A stretch of 64,000 bases of DNA from Amanita rubescens (GCA_015039365.1 WION01000177.1:1-64000); one strand, 5' to 3'; shown: positions 15,906 through 26,910, counted from the stretch's first letter. The notes: generated by a model from the sequence alone, not told the origin. Translations and numbers: made by a program.

Positions 15906-18060
15906 AACCATGTCCTCCCCCATTAACAACCTGTCCGCCGCTGCTACTCCAGCCGCTTCAACAGTCGTCGAGGAAACCATCCCTCCGACCCCTTCTAGGG
16001 AGGAATCGCCCGCACCATTGCCAATTCCTCCTCCTACCTGTATGTTACATTATACATCCATCGGTACAGAATGGTTCCCTATAATTCCTTCTGACGAGGA
16101 ATTCGTACCCCGAAATGAAGATTCTTCATCTTCTGACTCATCCTATACCTTCCCACCATCGAACGCTTCTACGATAGAAGAACTAATGCGAAACGTCACA
16201 GATATGGGGAACGCTATTCCCCCTAATGCTCCTGTGCCACTTGAAATGCAGGAAATGGTAGCTCAAGTATTCGCCACCAGAGACCAAATGGTCATCACCT
16301 ACGCACGCGGACCACGTCCCGATACTACCCCTGAAGATATCCGGATCATGCGAGAAGGACTACTTATGTTCAACACCACCGCTTTTACCCTGGGAGTTCC
16401 TCCCATTGATGAAGAACTCGTCGACGACTACCTTGAAAGGGCAAGAACCATCGCCGCCACCAATGCTGCAACCACCGCCGCCATCTCTGCCGCCGCTAAT
16501 GCTGTTGCCGCCGAAATCGATACCATCACCGTTAATGCTGCTATCGATGACGAGATCAATGAAAGACTCGTCAATCCCATCTCGATCCCTATTGTCTTCC
16601 CAGAAGACACTCCATCACCAAGGCCCCTTTACACCCCGTTGGATTTAATGAGGGAAACCCACACTCGATCCATGAGCCCAGTACCTAGACTCCCCGCCGA
16701 AGGACCTATTCCTAGGTTCTATTTCCAGCACGCCTCTGTCAATGACGACAACTTTAACGTGCCCGCACCCGACATTCCCGCGATAAACGTCATCTTGACA
16801 CATTACGCCATCCCATCCTTCATCGATCCAATAATTCGACGAGCCTTCTACCGAATCTGGACGCTCTTCACGTCCTGGACCTTTGCCAACAACTATCTAT
16901 TTATCTTAAATAGATATGTTCGCCCTGATCTGATGGCCCTCGTTAACGTCATCATTAATCTCACCCGTCGATTCCGAGAACCGCAACGTAACCGCTGGAT
17001 CACTCTGATGATCTGGAATAATATTCATTGGTTTTGCGACCTACGAGGAGACATATACCTCGAAGAAGCAACCCGTCTTACCACCGCCGGACATCGTCAC
17101 CATTTCATCCAACCAACACGACAACCCGCTTTAGACACTGGCATGGCCTGGATGCACGGACGCCCTGTATTTCCCCGCACTCCCGTCAATGCCACGTTCG
17201 AACGAATTCGAACCCTTAGTGACCGACTCAACCCGATGATGACCCCTGATGGTTGGGACATAACTATATTACGACAACTACAAACGACGATTAACAATCT
17301 CGTGTGGAGGCACGATCGTAACCCTAATAGACCCAACGCCAGTAACGAATACCAAGACGCCGCCGTTATCGCACTCCAAACAGGACATACAATTGAAGGA
17401 CGCGATGTCCCTATCCTTGAAAACCCGACACGTCGCACCATCTTTCACCTGCACGGACCTGATCCCTCAGCCGAACGATTGGTATCATTCGAACCGAATA
17501 ACCTAGCCTTCGAGGGAGAAGACATCCCTGGGACTCAAGGTTGTTACATGTGCGGAGCCCCGCATCACACTACCGAACACCATCGACGACGAGAAATACG
17601 CCGAGGACCGGTACATGAGGAAACCCCGCCTCCCACTTATCCAGACGCTATAACACAATCGTCGCTGCCCACGCCGTTTGAACAAATCCCTGAAAGACGA
17701 ATTTCTACCGCTTCGCCCGCTACTACTATCGATTCCGCCCAACTCGAACAAGGCGAACCTTCCCCGCTTATCGAAAGAAGACGACGAGGGACAAATACTC
17801 GTCCTCCAGGCAACCGCTTCACTACTACTACTACTGGACCTCCACCATCACGACGAAACCTTGGAAATCGTCGAGGCCAATCCACACGAGGACAGTCGAC
17901 ACGACATGTCGCCACTATGACCGCCTCGAATACACGAGAAGAGCGACCGACTCTTCAAGAACGACTTACTGACAACCGCCGCCGCCGTCGTCATCCCTGG
18001 CAAGGAAATGAAGACTCTTATACCTACGACAGCGATGCTGAACACAATCGTGACACGTAG
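15850..18060 (+). CDS. Gypsy-A2 ORF3, post-pol protein of unknown function (736 aa)
   Basis: ATG 15850 opens a 736-codon frame that overlaps the pol end by 56 nt in another frame. I do not recognise the protein. Residues 1-120 are Ser/Pro/acidic-rich. An alanine-rich stretch lies near 200-225, followed by a helical, aromatic-rich region (about 305-430, with FYRIWTLFTSWTFANNYLF). A CX2CX4HX4H motif starts at C565 (CYMCGAPHHTTEHH), resembling a CCHC knuckle whose last Cys is His. The C-terminus is Arg-rich. There is no signal peptide or clear transmembrane segment, so an envelope role is not supported; a second nucleic-acid-binding or capsid-like protein is one guess. The gene is recognisable in A1 and A3, so it belongs to the family. 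Confidence 0.78.
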   Translation: MELQQLSPLLVNHENAVLETMSSPINNLSAAATPAASTVVEETIPPTPSREESPAPLPIPPPTCMLHYTSIGTEWFPIIPSDEEFVPRNEDSSSSDSSYTFPPSNASTIEELMRNVTDMGNAIPPNAPVPLEMQEMVAQVFATRDQMVITYARGPRPDTTPEDIRIMREGLLMFNTTAFTLGVPPIDEELVDDYLERARTIAATNAATTAAISAAANAVAAEIDTITVNAAIDDEINERLVNPISIPIVFPEDTPSPRPLYTPLDLMRETHTRSMSPVPRLPAEGPIPRFYFQHASVNDDNFNVPAPDIPAINVILTHYAIPSFIDPIIRRAFYRIWTLFTSWTFANNYLFILNRYVRPDLMALVNVIINLTRRFREPQRNRWITLMIWNNIHWFCDLRGDIYLEEATRLTTAGHRHHFIQPTRQPALDTGMAWMHGRPVFPRTPVNATFERIRTLSDRLNPMMTPDGWDITILRQLQTTINNLVWRHDRNPNRPNASNEYQDAAVIALQTGHTIEGRDVPILENPTRRTIFHLHGPDPSAERLVSFEPNNLAFEGEDIPGTQGCYMCGAPHHTTEHHRRREIRRGPVHEETPPPTYPDAITQSSLPTPFEQIPERRISTASPATTIDSAQLEQGEPSPLIERRRRGTNTRPPGNRFTTTTTGPPPSRRNLGNRRGQSTRGQSTRHVATMTASNTREERPTLQERLTDNRRRRRHPWQGNEDSYTYDSDAEHNRDT

Positions 18061-18103
18061 TCACAAGTAAATTCAATATTCGGCGAATATTGGACTTCGT
18101 ATG

Positions 18104-18114
18104 TAGGAGAAGGG
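18104..18114 (+). promoter_or_regulatory. Gypsy-A2 polypurine tract
   Basis: TAGGAGAAGGG ends 3 nt before the 3' LTR at 18118, as expected for the plus-strand primer. The same tract precedes 1833. Confidence 0.6.
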
Positions 18115-18117
18115 CTA

Positions 18118-18547
18118 TGTTACAAACGTACGTCATGGCCTATCTTTTTCTTATCTTATCGTCTATGTCATCCCTCCTATGTCATTATTTGCATATGCGT
18201 TCCTTCCGGAACATTCATCGTTTATCATATGCCAATTACTTTTATCACATGTATGTCGTTTTCACATGTTAACCGTTTCATTATCACATGTAACCGTTTT
18301 CATTATCACATGTATATATACTTACCATATTTGCGTATGTACCTTGTACTATATAAATCACGCAAATATACGACTAGACCTTAGTCTAGTTTTAACAGTC
18401 AAAATCTGTCTCGTTATCGTCTAAGCTCCCTTGAGGACTTATACGATAACACTTATATTCTTTGAACGTTCTTAAGTGCCGGAACTCCCTTGAGGAACCT
18501 ACGGTACCTGATAGGCTTGACTTATCAGTGAACGAAGAAACGTAACA
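18118..18547 (+). repeat. Gypsy-A2 3' LTR
   Basis: This 430-bp LTR appears identical to 1833-2262. It is followed directly by ACGAG (18548-18552), the A2 target duplication, and then by the minus-strand ORF3 of A1. Confidence 0.93.
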
Positions 18548-20499
18548 ACGAGTATTTGTCCCTCGTCGTCTTCTTTCGATAAGCGGGGAAGGTTCGCCTT
18601 GTTCGAGTTGGGCGGAATCGATAGTAGTAGCGGGCGAAGCGGTAGAAATTCGTCTTTCAGGGATTTGTTCAAACGGCGTGGGCAGCGACGATTGTGTTAT
18701 AGCGTCTGGATAAGTGGGAGGCGGGGTTTCCTCATGTACCGGTCCTCGGCGTATTTCTCGTCGTCGATGGTGTTCGGTAGTGTGATGCGGGGCTCCGCAC
18801 ATGTAACAACCTTGAGTCCCAGGGATGTCTTCTCCCTCGAAGGCTAGGTTATTCGGTTCGAATGATACCAATCGTTCGGCTGAGGGATCAGGTCCGTGCA
18901 GGTGAAAGATGGTGCGACGTGTCGGGTTTTCAAGGATAGGGACATCGCGTCCTTCAATTGTATGTCCTGTTTGGAGTGCGATAACGGCGGCGTCTTGGTA
19001 TTCGTTACTGGCGTTGGGTCTATTAGGGTTACGATCGTGCCTCCACACGAGATTGTTAATCGTCGTTTGTAGTTGTCGTAATATAGTTATGTCCCAACCA
19101 TCAGGGGTCATCATCGGGTTGAGTCGGTCACTAAGGGTTCGAATTCGTTCGAACGTGGCATTGACGGGAGTGCGGGGAAATACAGGGCGTCCGTGCATCC
19201 AGGCCATGCCAGTGTCTAAAGCGGGTTGTCGTGTTGGTTGGATGAAATGGTGACGATGTCCGGCGGTGGTAAGACGGGTTGCTTCTTCGAGGTATATGTC
19301 TCCTCGTAGGTCGCAAAACCAATGAATATTATTCCAGATCATCAGAGTGATCCAGCGGTTACGTTGCGGTTCTCGGAATCGACGGGTGAGATTAATGATG
19401 ACGTTAACGAGGGCCATCAGATCAGGGCGAACATATCTATTTAAGATAAATAGATAGTTGTTGGCAAAGGTCCAGGACGTGAAGAGCGTCCAGATTCGGT
19501 AGAAGGCTCGTCGAATTATTGGATCGATGAAGGATGGGATGGCGTAATGTGTCAAGATGACGTTTATCGCGGGAATGTCGGGTGCGGGCACGTTAAAGTT
19601 GTCGTCATTGACAGAGGCGTGCTGGAAATAGAACCTAGGAATAGGTCCTTCGGCGGGGAGTCTAGGTACTGGGCTCATGGATCGAGTGTGGGTTTCCCTC
19701 ATTAAATCCAACGGGGTGTAAAGGGGCCTTGGTGATGGAGTGTCTTCTGGGAAGACAATAGGGATCGAGATGGGATTGACGAGTCTTTCATTGATCTCGT
19801 CATCGATAGCAGCATTAACGGTGATGGTATCGATTTCGGCGGCAACAGCATTAGCGGCGGCAGAGATGGCGGCGGTGGTTGCAGCATTGGTGGCGGCGAT
19901 GGTTCTTGCCCTTTCAAGGTAGTCGTCGACGAGTTCTTCATCAATGGGAGGAACTCCCAGGGTAAAAGCGGTGGTGTTGAACATAAGTAGTCCTTCTCGC
20001 ATGATCCGGATATCTTCAGGGGTAGTATCGGGACGTGGTCCGCGTGCGTAGGTGATGACCATTTGGTCTCTGGTGGCGAATACTTGAGCTACCATTTCCT
20101 GCATTTCAAGTGGCACAGGAGCATTAGGGGAATAGCGTTCCCCATATCTGTGACGTTTCGCATTAGTTCTTCTATCGTAGAAGCGTTCGATGGTGGGAAG
20201 GTATAGGATGAGTCAGAAGATGAAGAATCTTCATTTCGGGGTACGAATTCCTCGTCAGAAGGAATTATAGGGAACCATTCTGTACCGATGGATGTATAAT
20301 GTAACATACAGGTAGGAGGAGGAATTGGCAATGGTGCGGGCGATTCCTCCCTAGAAGGGGTCGGAGGGATGGTTTCCTCGACGACTGTTGAAGCGGCTGG
20401 AGTAGCAGCGGCGGACAGGTTGTTAATGGGGGAGGACATGGTTTCAAGAACGGCGTTTTCGTGATTTACGAGTAGTGGGGACAATTGCTGTAATTCCAT
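18548..20499 (-). pseudogene. Gypsy-A1 ORF3, broken
   Basis: This is the same protein as the A2 ORF3 but doubly damaged. A run of five C in A2 (near 16218) is four in A1 (near 20128-20131). The frame therefore shifts after NVTDMGNAIP, and the first product ends after 136 codons. The rest of the frame is open from about 20116 down to the A2 insertion. There it reads ...RRRGTNTR and then runs into LTR sequence. The CYMCGAPHH motif is intact in this second part. Confidence 0.88.
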
Positions 20500-23400
20500 G
20501 TTGTTCCTTATATTCGTTTAAGGTCTCCTCAGAGTGTTCTAAGTTTTCCTCGGTTTCCCATGAATTGTCAGATGTCGGATAACCTTTCCATTTGACTAAA
20601 AATTGCCATTGGTTTCCTTTTCTTCGGTGCGAGACAATCGTCTCGATTTCGTATTCTTCTTTGTTATCTATAAGGTCTGGGGTTGGTCTAGTAAAGTTTG
20701 GACCATGTGTTTCGTTTTCATGATAAGGGGTAAGGAGTGAAACATGAAAAACGGGGTGAATCTTCCATCTTGGGGGAAGTTCAAGTTTAGCGGTGACAGG
20801 TCCTAAGATCTTTTCGATCTTGAACGGTCCTTCTCGTCTAGGCGAGAATTTTCTTATTTGTCCAGTTTTCAGGTTTCGTGAGTCTAGCCATACCAAGTCT
20901 CCTTCTTTAAATGCGGGAGATTTCCCTTTGACACGTTGAGTCATTAGCTGTCTAGCTAATTCGTGTGCGGCGAGAGCTTCGTCTCGTATTTGTGTTAAGA
21001 CCTTGAAGCAGTCTTCAGCGGCGGGTACGTTGATTCGCGGGAATGCTGTGGGGATAGCCACAGGCTCTATTCCAAACATGATTTCAAACGGCGTCATCTT
21101 GGTAGATTGATGTATCCGTTGATTGTGCGCGAATTCTGCTAATGGCAGGTGATCTTTCCACTGTTTTGGATGATCAACGCAGTATAACCGGAGGTAGGTT
21201 TCTAGCTCCTGATTGAGTCGTTCCGATTCTCCGTCAGTTTGCGGATGAAAGGCGGTCGACTTTCTATGGTTAATTCCAAAGATCTTGCAGATTTCTTCGA
21301 AAACTTTAGAGGTAAATTGTGGTCCTCTATCAGAGATGAGGGTTGTCGGTAACCCGTATCGTTTGTAAACATCGTTAATGTAAGAGTTGGCGGTATCCAT
21401 AGCGGTAAAAGATTTTTTGCATGGTATGAATATTACGCCCTTTGTTAAGCCTTGATCGACCACGGTCAAAACAGAATCAAAACCGTCGATAATTGGCAGA
21501 TCTGTGATGAAGTCCATTGAAACTTGTTCGAATGGGCGTGTGGCATGGGATTTAATAGGCATCAAACCCGGTGTGATCGGATGTGTATTAACCTTCATTT
21601 GTTGACATAAGGCACAGCCTTCGACCCATTTAGATACGGTCGTTGTCATTCCAGGCCAATAATAGTCGCGGCGGATAAGCTCTAGTGTCTTTAATCGTCC
21701 AGGGTGACCCATAACTACGGGGTCATGATGTGATTTGATTATTTCGTTTCGTAATTCCTCGTTTTGAGGGATATAAACGCGTCCTTGATAACGAATTATG
21801 TTGTCGTCGTTCTTCCAGTCATTAAACTTTGATCGGAGGGGTAGTTTTCCATGTTTAAGACCGTCGATTACAACTTTAGCGAATTTGTCTTGTGGTAATA
21901 ATTCAGTGATTTTATCTGCCCAAGATACATTGATTGCGGCGATAACCATGTCATCAGTGATCATGGTTTGTGGGATTTCTTTTGCTTTTGCCTCTTCTTC
22001 GTTAATATGGTCAGGGCGTCTCGATAAAGCGTCTGCCTGAATAAGTTTTGATCCAGGGACATGTTCTAACTTGATATCAAACTCTGTGATTTCTTGCCAC
22101 CAGCGTGACTGTCTGGCGGTCATCTTCTGCGGATGTTTGTAATATGATAAATTCTTATGATCACAGTGGATCATAATCGTGTGCGGGCTTCCTTTAAGAA
22201 GGTGTCTCCAGGTTTCAAACGCTTTCTTTATTGCTAATAACTCGCGATCGTATACTTGATATCTTTGTTCGGTATCGCTTAACCGATGACTGATAAATCC
22301 GCATGGGTGCAGTTCTCCATCAGATCCCCGTTGTTTCAGGACGGCTCCTACCGCCCAGTTTGACGCATCGGTCTCTAATAAAAACAGTTTCGTCGGATCT
22401 GGCATTACTAGAACTGGTTCTTCTAGGAATTTCTCCTTTAATGTGTCAAATGCTTTCTGACATTCTGCATCCCATCGGAAGGGAACTGTTTTCTTTGTAA
22501 GTTCCGTGAGCGGAGCTACTATTTCGGCGTAATTTCCTATAAATTTCCTGTAAAAGTTCGCGAACCCTAGAAATGACCGTATTTGTTTAACAGTTTTTGG
22601 TTCAGGCCATTTGCTGATTCCAGCGAGTTTTACGGGGTCCATCATGATCTTTCCCTCTTTAACGATCATCCCAAGGAATTCGACTTCCTTGGCGACAAAT
22701 TTACATTTTTCCAGTTTCAGGAACAGATCATTTTCTTTCAGCCGTTGCAAGACTTGCTTAGTGCGCTCCCTCGTTTCTTCCTCGTTCGCTCCATATATCA
22801 ACATGTCGTCAATGTAGACGACTAGCCATCCTTCGGCTATCATGTCACGGAAGTATTCGTTCATCATCGTTTGAAATGTTGATGGTGAATTGCATAATCC
22901 AAAGAGCATTACGGTAGGCTCGAAGAGACCACGGTTTGTTGTGAATGCGGCCTTCCATTCGTCGCCTTTCTTTATTCGCACATTATTGTAACCCCATCGG
23001 AGGTCTAACTTGGAGAAGTATTTTGCTTTTCTTAGTTTTAATAATAAGTCGGATACTAAAGGAAGGGGATAGGCATTTCGTTTTGTCCAGCTATTGATGT
23101 ATCGGTAATCTTGGCAAGGTCTCAACTCTCCTTTTTCTTTCTTTGCAACGTAAAAGAAAGGAGACGCTTGCGGAGATTGTGATGGTCGAATGTAGCCTTT
23201 TTTGAGCTGTTCGTCGACCCATTTATTCATTAGCTGTTCCTCGTGGATTGATAACGGGTAGTTCTTCGCCACTTTAGGTTTAAACCCTTCTTTCAGATCT
23301 ATCGCATGATCCCATTGTCGTGAGATGGGAAATCGTTCTGACGTCTGTTTATCAAAAACTTTTCTCCATTTGTCATATTCAGGGGGTAATTCTACTTTTG

Positions 23401-24036
23401 TAGATTTATCTTCGTGTTCATGTGCGAGCGCTTGAGACGCTGATGTTTTCGCTTGGATCCAAAGGTGATCAGTCTCAAGATCTTCGTTCTCATCTGCGTT
23501 CAATTCTTCTTCTTTTTGGATATACCGAAGGTACATTTCGGTTTCTTCGTCGTAATCAAACGTAGTTTCTTCTTCCGGATCGATCTTCCTTTCGTCGGGG
23601 AATCTAACTGTTCCTTCAGACCAATCTATTCTGGGGTTGATTTCTCGGAGCCAAGGTAATCCTAGTATCAGTCGTTGATCGCCTAGTCGTGTGACATAAA
23701 ACCAGTCTTTAAACCGGTTGTTTTCGATGTTATAGCTTATCTGGATTTTATACCGTATATCTCCAGACTTGTTATTTGTTCCGTCCACATTTCGCACTGG
23801 GATGGGTTTCTTTAAGCGAGTGATTTCGTTCCAATTGACAAGTGAGCTGTCGACGAATTTTCCTTGTGCGCCTGAGTCGATAAGGGCTTTGGTTTCAGCG
23901 GTTTTTAGATTCGAACATTTGGTAATAGGAATGGTGATTTTATTTCTGGATATAGAAGATACTGTTACACCATTTATACATAGTTGTTCGTCTTCAGAGA
24001 CGACGGACGCTGATTCATCGTCGTCTCGTTCTAAAA
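20444..24036 (-). CDS. pol: Gypsy-A1 Pol polyprotein, uninterrupted
   Basis: This is the complete pol frame, entered by -1 frameshifting at 24034-24040 and about 1,195 codons long. The order is protease (ALIDSGAQGKF), reverse transcriptase (YIDDM), RNase H (ETDASNWAVGA), integrase (HHCC, then DD35E with MDFITDLP and SDRGPQF) and chromodomain (FLVKWKGYP...NSWE). It copies element RNA to DNA and integrates it; the chromodomain would target chromatin marks, from family knowledge. I saw no disabling change. This copy proves that the A2 pol is one frame split by LTR-H. Confidence 0.93.
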
Positions 24037-24040
24037 ACCC
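23997..24040 (-). promoter_or_regulatory. -1 frameshift signal of Gypsy-A1
   Basis: On the minus strand GGGTTTT (24040-24034) precedes the gag TAG (24033-24031). The 9-bp stem-loop follows, as in A2. Confidence 0.85.
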
Positions 24041-25833
24041 TTTTTGTTCAATTTTCGGCGGGCGCTACGTGGTAATGTTTTCGCCATTTCTCGTATGACG
24101 GCGATTCTCTGGTCTTCGTCATTTTCACTGTTGGATTCTTCACTTGACGAGCTACTGTCGTCTTCGTCATTATCCGCATCCAGCGCTCTGATTCTTTTTC
24201 CTTTTCCTTTCCCTTTGTTACGGTTATTATTTCGGCCGCGTGGTTTTCCTCGAAATTGTCCTCTAGGGGCTGCCCTTCCTCGTGAATTCCCAAGGTTTTG
24301 TCGTTTCTTTTTGGGATTAGGGCAGTCCGAGATTAAATGTCCTGTTTTTCCGCATCCATAACATACAGCGGTTTTTACCCATTCCATGGAGGTTTCAGCA
24401 ATCTGCATTTGTCGTGCTTGTTGATTTAATTCAAGTACAGCCTCGTCGACTTCCATTTTGTCATCAAACTCTTTTACTTGGCCAAAAGTGGAGAATAAGG
24501 TGTTCGCCACTTCTATGTCAAGGATACGAGTTCTTAATGATTTATAGGTTGTCGGGGCACCTCCTAGTCGTAGTTTCTCTCGTAAGGAGTTTGGTAATCC
24601 TAAAACTAGGAGATGACATTTCGTTGTATCGTCAGTGATTTTGGCTAGATTGATGTCTCGATCGACGCGCGCAATATATTGATTAATTGATTGCTTTGGG
24701 AGTTTTCTCCATGTGAGTAATCTGTGCATGGCTAGTCCTGCTTCGTCTACTTGTCCCCAATCTTCTTTTAGTTCTTTAATAAAAGCGTCATAGTTGGCGT
24801 ATTTTGTCGTTTCGGCGTCATATTCAGTTATTTTGTTGTCGCGCCATTGTTGAGCGTTGCCATCAATATGATACATAATGAACTGTATCTTATCTTGAGC
24901 ATCCGTCATTTTATTCATTTTCATGAATAATTCGGCTTTCGCTATGAACGGATTGAGATATTTTCGATCTCCTTCGAATGGTTTAGGAGGTTTGATCTTC
25001 GGTAGATCTGACCTTGGTTCGGTTCGGGGTCCTGATCCACTCATATCTCGTTCTTTTCCTTTCCTAGAGGGAAATGGATTGATTGGTGGAGTAAACAAAT
25101 ATGGGAAAGTAACAGGGGGTAATGGTGCGGGTCGTGTAGCTTCGAGTTTTGATTCGGTTACAAGGGATAAGGAAGCGATAAGTTGAGCTGAGGTTTCGTC
25201 TTCAACTCGTTGTTTAACTGTGGGTATAACAACGTCTTCGGTTCCAGGTGCGTATTCGAGTTTATTCTGGGATTCTTCTTCTTCCTCTTGTTCAGAGAAG
25301 GGATCTTTATCGTCTTCTTTATCGGACTCTCCTGATGGTTCGGCGCTTTCTCTGTAATGAACGTGTGGTGAGGCGACAGGAGTTTCTTGACTAGTGGTTA
25401 GGGTCTCTGGTTCGTTCGCTTTCTTCCAACGTTGTAGCGCGGTTCGTGTTAACTCCTCTTTTCCTCCTATGAAGGGTTCTCCTTCGAAATATTCGTCTCT
25501 AATAAAGTACGGTTCTTCTCCTGTTTCCGATTCGGTGGCGTACCAACGTTTACTGCCTTCGTGGAAGGCAAGTTTGCGTTCGTTTAGGTATAATCCTCCT
25601 TCAAATGGGAAGGACTGATTTGGCGGTCTTCCAAGTTTTTGTTTTACCCAAAACTGGTGGCCTGGTACGGGTTTTCCTGAAGCGGTATAACACCAGCCGT
25701 TTTCTCGTTTATCCCAATGAATGGAATGTTCGTCGAGATAGTAGAGATGGTTAAGGGGGTTTCGTTTGGCGTTATTCGGAGGGGTACTTTTAGATTGTCG
25801 TGGAGCAATTGTGAATGATGGGAGGTGAGAGCG
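24031..25833 (-). CDS. gag: Gypsy-A1 Gag polyprotein
   Basis: The C-terminal 355 codons are identical to those of A2. The zinc knuckle CYGCGKTGHLISDC is present, followed by the RG-rich stretch and acidic tail. The frame is open upstream to about 25833 without an ATG; the first ATG in frame is at 25044. The same uncertainty about initiation applies as for A2. Confidence 0.85.
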   Translation of the reverse strand, partial: RSHLPSFTIAPRQSKSTPPNNAKRNPLNHLYYLDEHSIHWDKRENGWCYTASGKPVPGHQFWVKQKLGRPPNQSFPFEGGLYLNERKLAFHEGSKRWYATESETGEEPYFIRDEYFEGEPFIGGKEELTRTALQRWKKANEPETLTTSQETPVASPHVHYRESAEPSGESDKEDDKDPFSEQEEEEESQNKLEYAPGTEDVVIPTVKQRVEDETSAQLIASLSLVTESKLEATRPAPLPPVTFPYLFTPPINPFPSRKGKERDMSGSGPRTEPRSDLPKIKPPKPFEGDRKYLNPFIAKAELFMKMNKMTDAQDKIQFIMYHIDGNAQQWRDNKITEYDAETTKYANYDAFIKELKEDWGQVDEAGLAMHRLLTWRKLPKQSINQYIARVDRDINLAKITDDTTKCHLLVLGLPNSLREKLRLGGAPTTYKSLRTRILDIEVANTLFSTFGQVKEFDDKMEVDEAVLELNQQARQMQIAETSMEWVKTAVCYGCGKTGHLISDCPNPKKKRQNLGNSRGRAAPRGQFRGKPRGRNNNRNKGKGKGKRIRALDADNDEDDSSSSSEESNSENDEDQRIAVIREMAKTLPRSARRKLNKKGF

Positions 25834-25870
25834 TTAAAGCTATCGTGCTCGGAGAGGAGTCTAGTTTTAT

Positions 25871-26300
25871 TGTTACGTTTCTTCGTTCACTGATAAGTCA
25901 AGCCTATCAGGTACCGTAGGTTCCTCAAGGGAGTTCCGGCACTTAAGAACGTTCAAAGAATATAAGTGTTATCGTATAAGTCCTCAAGGGAGCTTAGACG
26001 ATAACGAGACAGATTTTGACTGTTAAAACTAGACTAAGGTCTAGTCGTATATTTGCGTGATTTATATAGTACAAGGTACATACGCAAATATGGTAAGTAT
26101 ATATACATGTGATAATGAAAACGGTTACATGTGATAATGAAACGGTTAACATGTGAAAACGACATACATGTGATAAAAGTAATTGGCATATGATAAACGA
26201 TGAATGTTCCGGAAGGAACGCATATGCAAATAATGACATAGGAGGGATGACATAGACGATAAGATAAGAAAAAGATAGGCCATGACGTACGTTTGTAACA
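25871..26300 (-). repeat. Gypsy-A1 5' LTR
   Basis: This 430-bp minus-strand LTR appears identical to the other Gypsy-A LTRs of the nest. It is followed by GCAAC (26301-26305) and repeat R. Confidence 0.93.
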
Positions 26301-26910
26301 GCAACAATCATAATGCCAAATAAGGTCAAACATGAGATATTCACAAAATACATTTTCAAACATAGCTTTGAAAAAAATCAAAAAAATCAAAAAACCCAAA
26401 AAATCATGTGATCACATCTGTGCAAGAATTGCAGTGCCAAATGCTGCCAAACTCAAGATACTTGCAAAGTACTGTTTTGAACACCAGTCTTTTGAACCTG
26501 ATCTGATTTTCTGATTGCCTGACTTGTGCTGGAACACTGGTTGTCTGATGGTGATGGTCTGACTCAGACAGTGTCTGAAACACTGGTTGTCTGTTGTCTG
26601 ATATTAACTGATGACATCTGATTGTCAGACAATCAAACAACCAGTTCCAAGGCTGAATGAAATGAGGCTCCATCTTATAAGAGCTGAGCCCTGTGATGTT
26701 TTGTAACACAACTTTAAGATGGCAGCAATTTCCATGTACAAACACCATGCACATAACAAAGATGATCAGGAAGAATGGGCCTTGGATTTGCTGCTTTGCA
26801 TCCCATACTGTCCCAGCACCAGTCAGGTAATCAGGAATCAGACACCATCAGATGTCAGATTTTTGGCATGTTTTCTGATGCTACTCCGAACCATTGCACA
26901 GGTCACTGCA
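26301..26910 (+). repeat. dispersed repeat R, left arm, inner part
   Basis: This segment continues 558-1082 on the other side of Gypsy-A1. It matches the inverted right copy at 42791-43950, minus a solo LTR there. It contains TCTGATTGTCTGAC-rich minisatellite DNA (about 26500-26640). Similarity to the right copy fades at about 26910 (GTCACTGCA). No coding function was recognised. Confidence 0.8.

Larger units (their letters stand above)
1833..18547 (+). mobile_element. Gypsy-A2, chromodomain LTR retrotransposon
   Basis: This is a plus-strand Ty3/Gypsy chromovirus-type element with 430-bp LTRs, gag, pol in the -1 frame, and an extra ORF3. Without the LTR-H insertion it is about 8.5 kb. The right target duplication is ACGAG at 18548-18552. 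Its partner (CTCGT) lies at 1513-1517, because the left flank was inverted. A2 sits inside ORF3 of A1. All its frames look open apart from the LTR-H insertion in pol, so it was probably competent until that event. Confidence 0.93.
18548..26300 (-). mobile_element. Gypsy-A1, outer copy, 5' LTR to interrupted ORF3
   Basis: This is a minus-strand Gypsy-A element read from its 5' LTR (26300-25871) through gag, pol and ORF3 to the A2 insertion point at 18548. Its last 320 bp and 3' LTR are at 1083-1832, partly inverted. The flanks GCAAC at 1078-1082 and 26301-26305 are its target duplication. The empty version of the target is preserved in the inverted R copy near 43930-43950. Together with A2 it forms a palindromic nest of over 7 kb per arm. 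Confidence 0.92.

Noticed and set aside
15850..18060. ORF3 as an envelope gene (errantivirus-like)
   Set aside because: No signal peptide, furin-type site or transmembrane segment is visible. A knuckle-like motif and an Arg-rich tail point elsewhere.
21798..25618. Plus-strand open frames across Gypsy-A1 gag and pol, and minus-strand frames across A2
   Set aside because: They are antisense shadows of gag and pol; identical shadows appear in both copies and resemble no protein.
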